Assembly: GCA_001839685.1 (NCBI GenBank)
Contig: MLAK01001115.1
Span: forward strand, 87,115 to 151,114
DNA: 64,000 nucleotides
Origin: Tritrichomonas foetus
Lineage: Eukaryota; Parabasalia; Tritrichomonadida; Tritrichomonadidae
Reading direction: 5' to 3'
Shown here: in pieces, positions 18,727 through 28,669 of the stretch
How the letters are laid out: every line of letters starts with the position of its first letter
How positions within the stretch are numbered: the stretch's first letter is position 1
Made by a program: the position numbers and the translations under genes
The notes under the pieces: model-generated
Seen by the model: only the letters and a program-made list of their open reading frames with translations
Database searches by the model: none
What the model was told of the DNA's origin: nothing

Positions 18727-20135
18727 TTGTTTCAAGTGATTTATGATTCGCCAAATTCTACATTCAAATATTTAAATACTATCACAAATAAATTTTTATA
18801 TGGTATTGAATTACTTTGGTTTCATGGAATGTACTTAGAATTTTTGTTTTCATACTTCGACTTTTTATGAGAGATTTTTTTAAATTTGAATATGTATTTA
18901 ATAAAAATTGTAGTAAAAACTTTTTGTGAGCATAATAATTAGAGAAGAAAATTTAAAAAAGCAACAATCACAAATATGAAATGCTTTTCTTTTCTTAAAA
19001 TTATAAAATAATATCAAAGAGAAAGATAAATAGCTTGAAATACCATATATTCGACTAAAACACGTGAAATCATGGAAAAAATCAGGTTATCTGTCAAGCT
19101 TTTCTTTGTTTTTGTTGTTCTTTGAAAATTGATACAATTTTAATCTTACTTGAGAAAAATATAATGGCCTGGATTTATTTCTAATGTCTTTAGATTTCTG
19201 ATAAAATTCTCAGAATTATTACAAAAAGCATAGTTAATCAATTGTAAGTATTTTTCCCAAATTGTGAATCGTTTTTCATAGTTTTCGGAACTTTTTCTAT
19301 GGTACTAAACTCGATATTTTCAATCATTCATTTCATCGTAAAAATTAAATTAACTTCACACAAACTTGGATTTAGTTATAACTTTTATCCACTTTTATGT
19401 GATATAGCATTATTACTGAAAATATCGATAGAAAAATTAAATTAACCAATAATTTGGTGAAATAACTGTAGATAGCCGTTAAAATTTCTGAATTTTTATC
19501 TTCAACAATGAAACTTTTTGTAAAAACCTAAATTTACGTATATTGAAAAAGTTCACCTATAACTATTCATTTCTAAAAATTATGTTTTTCTATATTGAAA
19601 AAATAAGACCTTTTGAATTTTCAGAAATAATAAACAGATATCACTTTAAAGGGAGATATCTTGGTATTTCTATTTCATTTTTATGATATTCTTCTAAAAT
19701 ATTATTCTGTTAATGATTAAAGAAGAATTGTGATTGATTTTCAATACAATTATTGTCAACTCCAATCTTGGAGTTCCTACATTTTAATTTTCACAGCTAA
19801 GATCAATAAAATACCATCAAATACGTCACATTTCCATTATCTTCTCTCATCGAATATTTCTCGTTTTTTCATCCAACATTCTGCATATCAATTTGAAATT
19901 GCTAAACCTAGAAAAAGCTAATATACAGAGACACAACATGATGTCAAAATGTGGGATTAGAATCACATATACATCTTAAAAACATCATGGTAACAAATTT
20001 ACAGTCAGCATTATTTCTCATTTCACTGTAAAATATGTTTTCAGTATTCAGCCAATTAGCATATCAAAAAGTTTCATATAAAATATTTGATAATTAGTTC
20101 TGAAATGTGAACACTTAACCTTAGAAAAAAGAAAC
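18727..20135. other. Long divergent intergenic region
   Basis: About 1.4 kb of AT-rich DNA between divergent genes. It contains several AACTTTTT/GAAAAAGTT-type boxes (near 18918, 19512, 19543 and 20067). No coding relic or RNA gene was recognised. Confidence 0.45.
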
Positions 20136-23100
20136 ATGATTTGCGAAGCCAATTCGACTTTTTTCTCAGTATTTTTCATTACCAACGCTCTGGCTTCTCA
20201 ATCAATTTCTTTGTGCTACAATTCGATAAATTTTCCACTCCGAAAAACCTTTTCTTTCGATTTTTCTCACGAATCAATAGAAATATTTGGCACAATTTCT
20301 CATTCTCTCATTTCGCAGGGATTCGATATCATACTAGGATATACAGAAAATGCATCTTTTCTACTTACTTCTTCATCAGGCTGCATTCACGAACCATATG
20401 ATAAAACTATTGATATCGTTTGTAAAGAAGGGGAAATATTGGAAAATAATATAAAAATTAAAAGTTGTGTTAATGTGAAGAAAGTTTTTCTTCTCATTAT
20501 ACTTTTTTTCTTCTTAATAATTAGTAGTTATTATTACCGTGAAAAACACATTTTAAAATCCATTCAAAATGATGCAAGTGTCAAATTTGGATCCAGCTAT
20601 AAATACTATTGGCCCAGTGCACAAAATCAATTAATTCAAGATTGTGTCAAAGAAAAAATTATTAAATCAAAAATTAATTCTGCTGATTTCAAAAACAATG
20701 ACTACATTTTGAATAAAACAATTTCTGTTCCATCAAGAAACTCCTACTTCAATGTTGAATTTGATGACATTCCATTTAAAACAACTATAAAAGACGTAAA
20801 TTATTCTGTCAAATCACGGTACATCACTGATGAACTTGAAAAATTCACTTTAATTGATACAAATATTATTAATTCTGATATCGAAGAAGCTCAAATTCAT
20901 CTTAAACATGATGATTTCTCAATTAAAATAAAACCTTTATCAAACTCCCAGAAAATTCCATTTGGTTCTTCAAGTTTAATGGACAACTACACACTAAATG
21001 TAATTTTATATTTAGTTCGACATTTATTAATTGTTGAAAATGAAGAAAACTTTAAATATTTATTAATGAGAGCCTCAGATAGACTTGCACTTGATGGTGT
21101 AGCTCTATATAAAATAGAATTAGGTCAATTTAAAAAACTTTACGATTTCATTCCAAATCCAAAAGTTGAAGAAATAATGGAATCATTTTTAAAGGAAATC
21201 ACTTTTTCTCCATTTTTGAATTGCATTGTAAATGCACAAACGATAAATGGATATCGTGTAGCAGGAACGGTAACATGTCATTCATCAGTAAGATTCGCTT
21301 TTATTACTGCAAGTGAATCATCATGCAGTTTAATGAGACATTCTGAAACAGTTTTTATGTCAATGTTTAGTTTTTTCGTACCAACTGTTTATCTTCAATT
21401 TTCAGATAATAACCCAAATAAAACAAAATTATTGAAACTATTTCATAAATTAACTAGACCTTTCGATATTTATCAGATATCAATAGTGAATGGCCATATA
21501 TATTGGGGATGTAAAAAAGATCAAGAGCGAATTTCAGAAATTTTTCAACTTTCGAAAGATCCAACTATGCTTCAAAGAAATGATTTTACCAAAAAATATA
21601 TCGAAATTGATAAGAAAAAACAACTAATAAAGCAACAACAACAAAGCGAATCACAACAGGAGCATGATTTAGAAATTAAATCGCCCATTTCTAAACGTAA
21701 TCATCATGGTAATGATCATTATAGTATTCACGAATGTAATTTGATCAAATGTCATTTTGATGAAAAAATTCCAGTTGAAACTTGCCAAATCAAAACTTTG
21801 ACATCATCTCGAAATGCCACTTTGTGGAATATCGGTCCTTTTGTAACCCCATCAAAAGTTGAAGAAAATACCTTTGCAAGTATTTTCCATCCTGTTTTCT
21901 TTGATAACAAAGGAAAGATCATGGCCCAAAATACACAATTGTTGAACTTTCGAACAATTTGTGAATTCCAAGATTATGAAAATGCAAATGTTCTTCATAG
22001 CAATTCCAAATTCTATGCACTTTTGAGGTTTAATAATCTTTTTTCTCGAACACCTTCATCATCATATTTGTCTTCTTCAAATATTCCAACTTTTCCCAAG
22101 TTAACTTCAGTTTCATCGTCTTCATCTAGAAAAAGCATAAATTCAATGAATTCTATGCAATTTCCAACCTTATCTAGTAATCTTCAAGATGGAGGTGCAT
22201 TAATAGAAATAGCACAAAGAATCGAAGAGCCAATGTTGATTGAATTTGAAAGTAAAAGTAGATTTGCTGTTTGGGTTGTAAGTTTTGTAACTCTTGATGT
22301 TGTAATGTCAGTGACAAATAAACTCACAGCAAAAAAAATTGAACCAAGATTTTCATTTTTACTGGAAAATTGTCACAAAGACGATATTAAAATGATTAAT
22401 GAAAGTATTGATCATATTAAAATTGTATCATCAATATCACTTTTTATAGAAGTCAGATTAAAACTATATACAGATAATTATGAATGGTATCAAATTCTTT
22501 TAACTAGAAGTAATTCTTCGTATTTGACAATGTTTGCCACAAATATTCATGAGCATAAACGAAGAGTCTCTCTTTTCCAAGAAATTGATCAACAATTATT
22601 AACTGCAATGAGATTTGGTAACGTAATTTGTTTTTATTTCGATGATACGCACTTTCCATCTCGTGTGTATAATTCTGCAACTACACCTTACCAAGCAATT
22701 GATATTAATTGGACTACAATTCAATATAATATTCTAAGTGAAGCGCAAGAACAATTGACTGAAGTGTTTCAAAATACATTGGAAGGTGGACCACCATTTT
22801 CTGTTGAATGCCCTGCCATATTCAGTGAATTTAAATGGCTTACAATTCGTGGGGCTCAAATGACAACACCTGGACACTTACTTGGTATTATGTTGGATAT
22901 CACGCAAATGAAAGAAGCAGAAAGATGCGCAATTGAAGCTAAGCAAAACGCAGAAGAAGCAATGAATGCTAAATCCAAATTTTTATTAAGCATGTCACAT
23001 GAAATTCGAACACCATTATGTGGAATTTGTTCTTTAATTGACATGTTAATCACAACAAAATTGAACGATGAACAAACACAAATGTTACAAATTGTAAAGA

Positions 23101-24698
23101 TGTCATTTACTCGATTAAATGAATTATTGAATGATACTTTAGATCTTGCAAAAATTGAACAAAATGAAATGGATGTTGTCAATGTTAAATTTGAACCACA
23201 AGAAATATTAACAAATTTAATTCGTCCTTATTTTAAAGCAGCAACTGCCAATGGAGTTGAAATGTTTTCAAAAGCATCACCAAGACTTCCAAAAATGTAT
23301 TATGGAAGCCCACATTGTCTTTCTCGGATATTCTCTAATATTGTTTCAAATGCAGTAAAATTTACTTCACAAGCAGGTGCTAATTCTGTCCTCAGTGCGC
23401 AAAAAGAATCCTCATTAGATGATGACGAAATAGACAATAACCATAACACTAACAGAAGTAATGAAAATGTAGCTGAAAAATATCTTGGAAATAATGCGAG
23501 ACAGGAAAAAGCGAAAAGAATTTCTATTTCTGTGAAAGATGATGAAGAAGGCCATCTTATCATTAAAGTGAAAGATACAGGTATTGGAATCAGTGAATCT
23601 GATCAACAAAGAATTTTTGAGATTTTTACACAAGGTGATACTTTAATTACTCGACCATATGGCGGTCTTGGTGTTGGCCTTGCACTTGTTAAGAAAATGC
23701 TTGATTTGATAAATGGGAAATTATATTTAAAGAGCGAAGTAGGAGTTGGTTCAAGTTTTAAAGTCATTTTTCCTTTTGAACCTTTACTTGTTCCCTACAT
23801 TCCCAAAACTTTACTTTCAATGAATTGCCAAATTTTATATTTGACTGAAGAAAATATTTCTCCTCAATCTTTTAAATCATTGAAAAGGCTCACTGATTTC
23901 TATGGATTTGAAATTATACAGGATGTGAATAAAGTTGATTATAATCGAATAGTACTAGTTACATTATCTAATTATAAAAAATTTAGAGAAACTAGTCTAA
24001 AAATAAAGAAAACTGCAAAAACAAACGTCATATTACTGCATGTTTCAAATGAAGGTGTTGATGATCCTGAATTTTATTCAATAATCAAGCCATTCAGGCT
24101 TGATTTCATTTCAACTTTTCTATCGCATATTTTGTGGATGAATAAACGAAGCATAAATGAGCAAAATGATAAATCTTCACCATATGAATTAAAGGATGAT
24201 AATAATAAAATGGTTCGCTTTACAGAATTAAATGACTCCTTAATTCAAGGAAATGAATCTTCTCCTGATAAGAAACAGAAAAACATGAATATCTTTTTCA
24301 ATTTACGTGTTTTAGTCGTGGATGATGATAAAACGAACCAATTCATAATGAAAAAGATTCTCGATAAATTAAAATGTTACTACACTGTTGCCAATAACGG
24401 AATTGAAGGAATTTCGTCTTTGAAAGACGAAACATTTGACATTGCTTTCATTGATCATCAAATGCCCTTTATGGATGGTCCAACAACAACTAAAAATATC
24501 AGGGAAAGTAAAGCTGTTTACGCCGACATTCCAATCATTGCAATGACTGCAAGCGTGTTAAAAGAAGATGAACAAACTTGTTTAGAAGCAGGAATGGACT
24601 TTGTTTTGATAAAGCCTGTTACACTAGAGAAAATAACAGAATTTATAACAAAAGGAATTGAAGTTGGAAAAAAAAAGAGAGAAAATGAGAAAATATAA
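20136..24698 (+). CDS. Membrane hybrid sensor histidine kinase with receiver domain
   Basis: The product has 1520 residues. A short outer region of about 110 residues, possibly after a signal peptide, is followed by one transmembrane helix at about 115-133 (VFLLIILFFFLIISS). Residues about 285-430 look GAF-like, and one or two PAS-like regions lie before the kinase core. The H-box is FLLSMSHEIRTPL with phospho-acceptor His955. The N-box (IFSNIVSNAVKFT), G1 (DTGIGIS), F-box and G2 (GGLGVGLALVK) are all intact. The receiver domain begins at LRVLVVDDDKTN with the acidic pocket near Asp1396, the phospho-acceptor Asp1440 (FIDHQMPFMDG), the TAS threonine and Lys1493 (IKPV). Every catalytic residue is present, so it should autophosphorylate and pass phosphate internally. 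The input signal is unknown. No separate phosphotransfer protein is encoded nearby. Confidence 0.93.
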   Translation: MICEANSTFFSVFFITNALASQSISLCYNSINFPLRKTFSFDFSHESIEIFGTISHSLISQGFDIILGYTENASFLLTSSSGCIHEPYDKTIDIVCKEGEILENNIKIKSCVNVKKVFLLIILFFFLIISSYYYREKHILKSIQNDASVKFGSSYKYYWPSAQNQLIQDCVKEKIIKSKINSADFKNNDYILNKTISVPSRNSYFNVEFDDIPFKTTIKDVNYSVKSRYITDELEKFTLIDTNIINSDIEEAQIHLKHDDFSIKIKPLSNSQKIPFGSSSLMDNYTLNVILYLVRHLLIVENEENFKYLLMRASDRLALDGVALYKIELGQFKKLYDFIPNPKVEEIMESFLKEITFSPFLNCIVNAQTINGYRVAGTVTCHSSVRFAFITASESSCSLMRHSETVFMSMFSFFVPTVYLQFSDNNPNKTKLLKLFHKLTRPFDIYQISIVNGHIYWGCKKDQERISEIFQLSKDPTMLQRNDFTKKYIEIDKKKQLIKQQQQSESQQEHDLEIKSPISKRNHHGNDHYSIHECNLIKCHFDEKIPVETCQIKTLTSSRNATLWNIGPFVTPSKVEENTFASIFHPVFFDNKGKIMAQNTQLLNFRTICEFQDYENANVLHSNSKFYALLRFNNLFSRTPSSSYLSSSNIPTFPKLTSVSSSSSRKSINSMNSMQFPTLSSNLQDGGALIEIAQRIEEPMLIEFESKSRFAVWVVSFVTLDVVMSVTNKLTAKKIEPRFSFLLENCHKDDIKMINESIDHIKIVSSISLFIEVRLKLYTDNYEWYQILLTRSNSSYLTMFATNIHEHKRRVSLFQEIDQQLLTAMRFGNVICFYFDDTHFPSRVYNSATTPYQAIDINWTTIQYNILSEAQEQLTEVFQNTLEGGPPFSVECPAIFSEFKWLTIRGAQMTTPGHLLGIMLDITQMKEAERCAIEAKQNAEEAMNAKSKFLLSMSHEIRTPLCGICSLIDMLITTKLNDEQTQMLQIVKMSFTRLNELLNDTLDLAKIEQNEMDVVNVKFEPQEILTNLIRPYFKAATANGVEMFSKASPRLPKMYYGSPHCLSRIFSNIVSNAVKFTSQAGANSVLSAQKESSLDDDEIDNNHNTNRSNENVAEKYLGNNARQEKAKRISISVKDDEEGHLIIKVKDTGIGISESDQQRIFEIFTQGDTLITRPYGGLGVGLALVKKMLDLINGKLYLKSEVGVGSSFKVIFPFEPLLVPYIPKTLLSMNCQILYLTEENISPQSFKSLKRLTDFYGFEIIQDVNKVDYNRIVLVTLSNYKKFRETSLKIKKTAKTNVILLHVSNEGVDDPEFYSIIKPFRLDFISTFLSHILWMNKRSINEQNDKSSPYELKDDNNKMVRFTELNDSLIQGNESSPDKKQKNMNIFFNLRVLVVDDDKTNQFIMKKILDKLKCYYTVANNGIEGISSLKDETFDIAFIDHQMPFMDGPTTTKNIRESKAVYADIPIIAMTASVLKEDEQTCLEAGMDFVLIKPVTLEKITEFITKGIEVGKKKRENEKI

Positions 24699-25116
24699 CT
24701 GTTATGTTTTTGAATTCATGAATTTTTTTTGTTTGTAAAATATCGCGCGATTACTATAACTTTTCCTTTTCTATTTTTATCATATTTGATTGTTGATTAA
24801 TCATATTTTTTATTGACATTAAAATCAAAAATAGAAACCTCCTTTTGATAAAGTTCAAAAGATTTCATAGTTTAATATACATGAGTAAGATTAAGGGTTA
24901 TATCTCTATGATCATCAGATAAGTAGTCAAAACCAACAATCAGACACAATTTTTCCGAGAACTTGAAGGTACTTTTTATTGTTAATTATTTGGGCAATCA
25001 TTGGTTCAGAATTTTTGACAGATTTCATCTGAAAAGTTCCACAAATTCTGAAAATAAATGTTGACAAGTATATTAACACACAAACCAAAAAAATGCCAAC
25101 TATTGAATTTCTTTCA
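24699..25116. other. Intergenic
   Basis: AT-rich spacer of about 420 bases between two same-strand genes. Nothing is recognised apart from the initiator at its end. Confidence 0.4.
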
Positions 25117-25122
25117 TCATAA
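25117..25122 (+). promoter_or_regulatory. Initiator-like TCATAA before the RCC1/EF-hand gene
   Basis: TCATAA fits TCA-Y-W-W and lies 21 bases before the ATG at 25138. Confidence 0.4.
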
Positions 25123-25137
25123 TTTTCGATCGAGATA

Positions 25138-26955
25138 ATGGGAAGCTCTCCCTCTTCAGCTCAAAAATTAAGAGTGTGTGGATTAAATACATACTCTCAA
25201 CTTGCTGTTAATTCAAATCAGACTTTTAAAAACGATATTCCTTTCGTATGTCCACCATTGGGCGTTAATATTGACATTTCGACACTCAATTCGTTTTCGA
25301 CATTTAGAGGGCATTCAGTATGGGTCAACAAAAATGGAGAAGTTTATGGAATTGGAGATAATCGCCAAAGATTGCTTGGAATTCCAGATCGCAGGATTTT
25401 CAAAGAGGCCGTCCGAATTGAAATTCCAGGAAATACAGAAAAAGTTGTATCGGCAGTATGCGGATCTTCTTATACGCTTTTCTTAACCGAAAATGGAAAT
25501 TTAATTCTCACTCAAGATTTTCTTGGTGATGAGCCCTCAGACTATATCAAAACGTTTAAATTTGATTCAAAAATGGTTCAACTCTTTGGAGGAAGTAGAA
25601 TTCAAGGAGCAATTGATGAAAATGGTGATTTCGTAATTCTTGTTGATAATAAATTTAATGTTATTGATCCAATTAAAGTTCATCTTCCTGAAAAAACTGT
25701 ACAACTTGCTTGTTGTTGTAACTTTGTATGTGCACTAACTGAATCTGGTCAAGTCTATGGAAATTATCGATTTAACAGATACATCAAAACATGGGACATT
25801 TTCAACAACAAAAATCGGAACTTCGTCGAAGCAAAAAAATTGAGTGGAATTAAAGTCACATCAATCGTTGGTACTTCCCATCATTGTATTGCTGTATCAG
25901 ATGATGGTCGAGCCTTTGCAATTGAAGATGAAGTTTGTTGTCACTCAACTGGATTGAATATATCTCTGAATTCAAATGATTTCACTGAAATTTCTTCTTT
26001 GAATCAACACAAAATTGAATTTGCGGCAGCAGGTGAAAACACCTCATTTTTTGTTACAGACACTGGCAAAGTTTTGGTGTGTGGAGAAAACCAATACGGA
26101 CAACTCTTTACAACCACTCAAACAATGATGGAATCAATTCAAAAAAATGATGGAAAAAGCATAACAAATGAAAACTATAAAGATAATACTGTTATTATTA
26201 AATTGAAGTCTAATGAATCAGAAATCAATTCAATAAATGACGTGAAATATCTTGTGCCTGGTGATGGAATAACTTTAGCATTAATTAATTCAAATCCCCC
26301 TGAATACATGCCAAACTTAAACAAACTTCTATTCAATAACATTCTTGAAGCCAAAAACGTCGAACAAAATTTAGAAATAGACAAAAAAACAGAAAAAGAA
26401 GAAGAAAATAATGATTTCTCAGAAGTGCTGAGATCATTGAAACATCATAGTTCAAGGAAAAGAAAAAGTCTCATAAAAAGAACATATACGAAAGAAGAAA
26501 AGAAAGAATTGAAAAGAAAATTCAAACAGGCAGATTCTGATGGAAATAAATCACTCGATATTGATGAATTCACGAATTTTATCAGCACTGAATTAAATAT
26601 AAACAGGAATCTTTCTCCTTTGATTTTTGAAATCTGTGATAAAGATGACAATGGATCAATTTCATTCAAAGAATTCATTTTTTTCACTGAATTGCATTCG
26701 GAATTTGAAAATGAAGAAGTTCTTTTTAAGGCATTGTTCACGAAACTTGATAAAGACAATGATGGGTTCCTTAAACGTGAACAACTTATTCGATTCATTA
26801 AAGCTACAAAGTTACTTTTTGAGGTACAACTTCCTATTAAAATTACACCAGAAAATATAACGAATTTCCTTATACAAACGTATGATAGTAATGGTGATGG
26901 AAAACTCTCGTATGATGAAATGCTGACTTTCTTCAAAGAATATTTCATTGTATAA
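25138..26955 (+). CDS. RCC1-repeat protein fused to four C-terminal EF-hands
   Basis: The product has 605 residues. Residues about 10-390 form an RCC1-like beta-propeller, with blades marked by phrases such as VYGIGDNRQRLLGI and VLVCGENQYGQL. After a charged linker come four EF-hand loops: DSDGNKSLDIDE (about 466), DKDDNGSISFKE (501), DKDNDGFLKREQ (about 538; Gln at position 12 instead of Glu) and DSNGDGKLSYDE (583). Three should bind calcium well and the third more weakly. The protein begins MGSSPSS, a good N-myristoylation motif. A calcium-controlled propeller anchored to a membrane is the natural reading; the client is unknown. Fusions of these two domains are uncommon. The stop is followed after about 105 bases by perfect palindromes. 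Confidence 0.88.
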   Translation: MGSSPSSAQKLRVCGLNTYSQLAVNSNQTFKNDIPFVCPPLGVNIDISTLNSFSTFRGHSVWVNKNGEVYGIGDNRQRLLGIPDRRIFKEAVRIEIPGNTEKVVSAVCGSSYTLFLTENGNLILTQDFLGDEPSDYIKTFKFDSKMVQLFGGSRIQGAIDENGDFVILVDNKFNVIDPIKVHLPEKTVQLACCCNFVCALTESGQVYGNYRFNRYIKTWDIFNNKNRNFVEAKKLSGIKVTSIVGTSHHCIAVSDDGRAFAIEDEVCCHSTGLNISLNSNDFTEISSLNQHKIEFAAAGENTSFFVTDTGKVLVCGENQYGQLFTTTQTMMESIQKNDGKSITNENYKDNTVIIKLKSNESEINSINDVKYLVPGDGITLALINSNPPEYMPNLNKLLFNNILEAKNVEQNLEIDKKTEKEEENNDFSEVLRSLKHHSSRKRKSLIKRTYTKEEKKELKRKFKQADSDGNKSLDIDEFTNFISTELNINRNLSPLIFEICDKDDNGSISFKEFIFFTELHSEFENEEVLFKALFTKLDKDNDGFLKREQLIRFIKATKLLFEVQLPIKITPENITNFLIQTYDSNGDGKLSYDEMLTFFKEYFIV

Positions 26956-27059
26956 ATAGATTAAACCAATTTTTACTTCACAGAATAATGATAATCAAAT
27001 ATTTTTTTGAAATCGATAACAAACCATATCGACGATTTCAAAACGTCATGACTCAATGA

Positions 27060-27101
27060 ATTATTATGCATAATAATGTTATATGCATATAACATTATTA
27101 T
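27060..27101. repeat. Two overlapping perfect palindromes (18 and 32 bp)
   Basis: 27060-27077 is a perfect 18-bp palindrome centred on ATGCAT. 27070-27101 is a perfect 32-bp palindrome, also centred on ATGCAT, whose half site is ATAATAATGTTATATG. Either could extrude as a cruciform or fold as an RNA hairpin in a 3' flank. Confidence 0.9.
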
Positions 27102-27212
27102 TTCAGACAATAAACAAAAGTATGAATACATTAATAATTCATGAAGGGATCTTTTTTTGATTTATTATGAAAATGAATATCTTACTTACATTTGTAGTAT
27201 TTGAGGTGGTAA

Positions 27213-27523
27213 GCATATCCTGTTGAAAAGGCAACAGGAAGCATCGCAACCTTAGATTTGATTAAAGAGGACTATTGTACATTTCCTATGACAAAGTTTG
27301 GAGTTGACATTTTTTCATCTTTTGGGGAGACTTATTGTATAATATTAATATCAAGACTGTGTGTTAGTTGATAAAATTCAAAATATGGCTCGGAGAGGCC
27401 GTTTCGTCATTTTCGGACTGGGGCGGCACATGTTACTCTTCAGCGCATTTTGTTGAAACATACTTCGTTATATATAACAATATATCAATACCGATCTTGA
27501 ATTGCTCCAAAATAATGAAGTGA
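27213..27523 (+). pseudogene. Possible decayed coding relic, family unknown
   Basis: Two adjacent open stretches lie in different frames. 27213-27371 reads AYPVEKATGSIATLDLIKED and onward to a TGA. 27368-27523 reads KIWLGEAVSSFSDWGGTCYS and onward. The segment is locally richer in G and C than all nearby spacer DNA, and the composition of both readings looks protein-like. One frameshift would join them. No family was recognised, and a non-coding RNA at the GC-rich patch is an alternative. Confidence 0.3.
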
Positions 27524-28669
27524 TATTCCCATCAAACGATACCTCACAAAATTTAGCTAAGCCAAAGTATTGAAAATCATATGTTTGGATATTCAAAGCG
27601 AAAGCAGTTAAATGTTCTTTGTTTGTAACTTTTTCGAAATTTGTGGTATTTTTTAATTGGGAAGTTACTACTTAAAAATCTATCAATAATACTAAGTTAT
27701 GATCATTCTGGAAAATAGTTAATGATTTTTTCAGAAATATTATTTTCTTTTTCGAAAGATATGGTTATTTTGTGAATAAAAACAAATCTCTTATGTGAAT
27801 GAAATAAATTCATCCATCATACAACATGAATTTATTTACTAAATAAAATTTCGGATTATCATTGGTATCACCCCATTTGTTTATTAGAAATTATGTTGAA
27901 TGATTTTTCTATTCTGATAAGAGTTAAACTCATGTTAAATCAATCTTCTCAAGAAATCGATAAAATCTCTATTTCCAAATCAAATGATGAACAATATTTT
28001 CATTTTTTTGAAACCAAAAAAGACCCTACTATTCGAATCAATAAAAAAGGACAGATTTAAGTTTGAATAGATAAAATTATTTATGAGATTGATCTTACTT
28101 ATATAGGTAATTAATAAGAATTATACTAGCACAGTAATATTAAACGATTTTCCAGAAGGCTTTTTATTTATTTTTACTGATATTGAATATATTACTCAGC
28201 TAGTTAAACCCACTATTAAAATCTCAGCATTCACTTCGATTATTAATTGACGAGTTATACATTCCCAAAGATTAGCTGATTTAATTTATACAACTTCGTT
28301 CATTTTCAAACGCTTGAATTCGTCAATTGTATTCTACATGAAACACATCACATAATAGATTTATGATCACATCTCTTTCTGATATGAAATGAATAAATGT
28401 TAATTCAACTTTCTTATAAATCATTTATTTTAATTTATTTTTATTCTCGATTCTTTTGGCAACAATATATAATTGAAGCACAAGGTCTAATAAAGATACG
28501 TCCATCTGTCAAGCTATCAATTTTGAAGAAACCTGAAGAATTGTCAGCAGAAAAGAATAATGACATATCACTTCTAATCTTGATGTTCATAAGTATTTAA
28601 AAAGTTCTTATGCTATACAACTTTTTCTTAAATTTCACCAAAAATTTGATTCTTACAGATTAAAATTTG

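Larger units (their letters stand above)
26956..28669. other. Long intergenic region with palindromes and a coding relic
   Basis: About 1.7 kb. It contains overlapping perfect palindromes (27060-27101) and a probable decayed coding segment (27213-27523) with an unusually GC-rich patch at 27386-27455. AACTTTTTC lies just before the BTB/ankyrin gene, near 28619. The remainder is featureless AT-rich DNA. Confidence 0.5.

Noticed and set aside
19730..19921. 63-codon frame in a gene desert
   Set aside because: No recognised family, no partner copy, and base use typical of spacer DNA.
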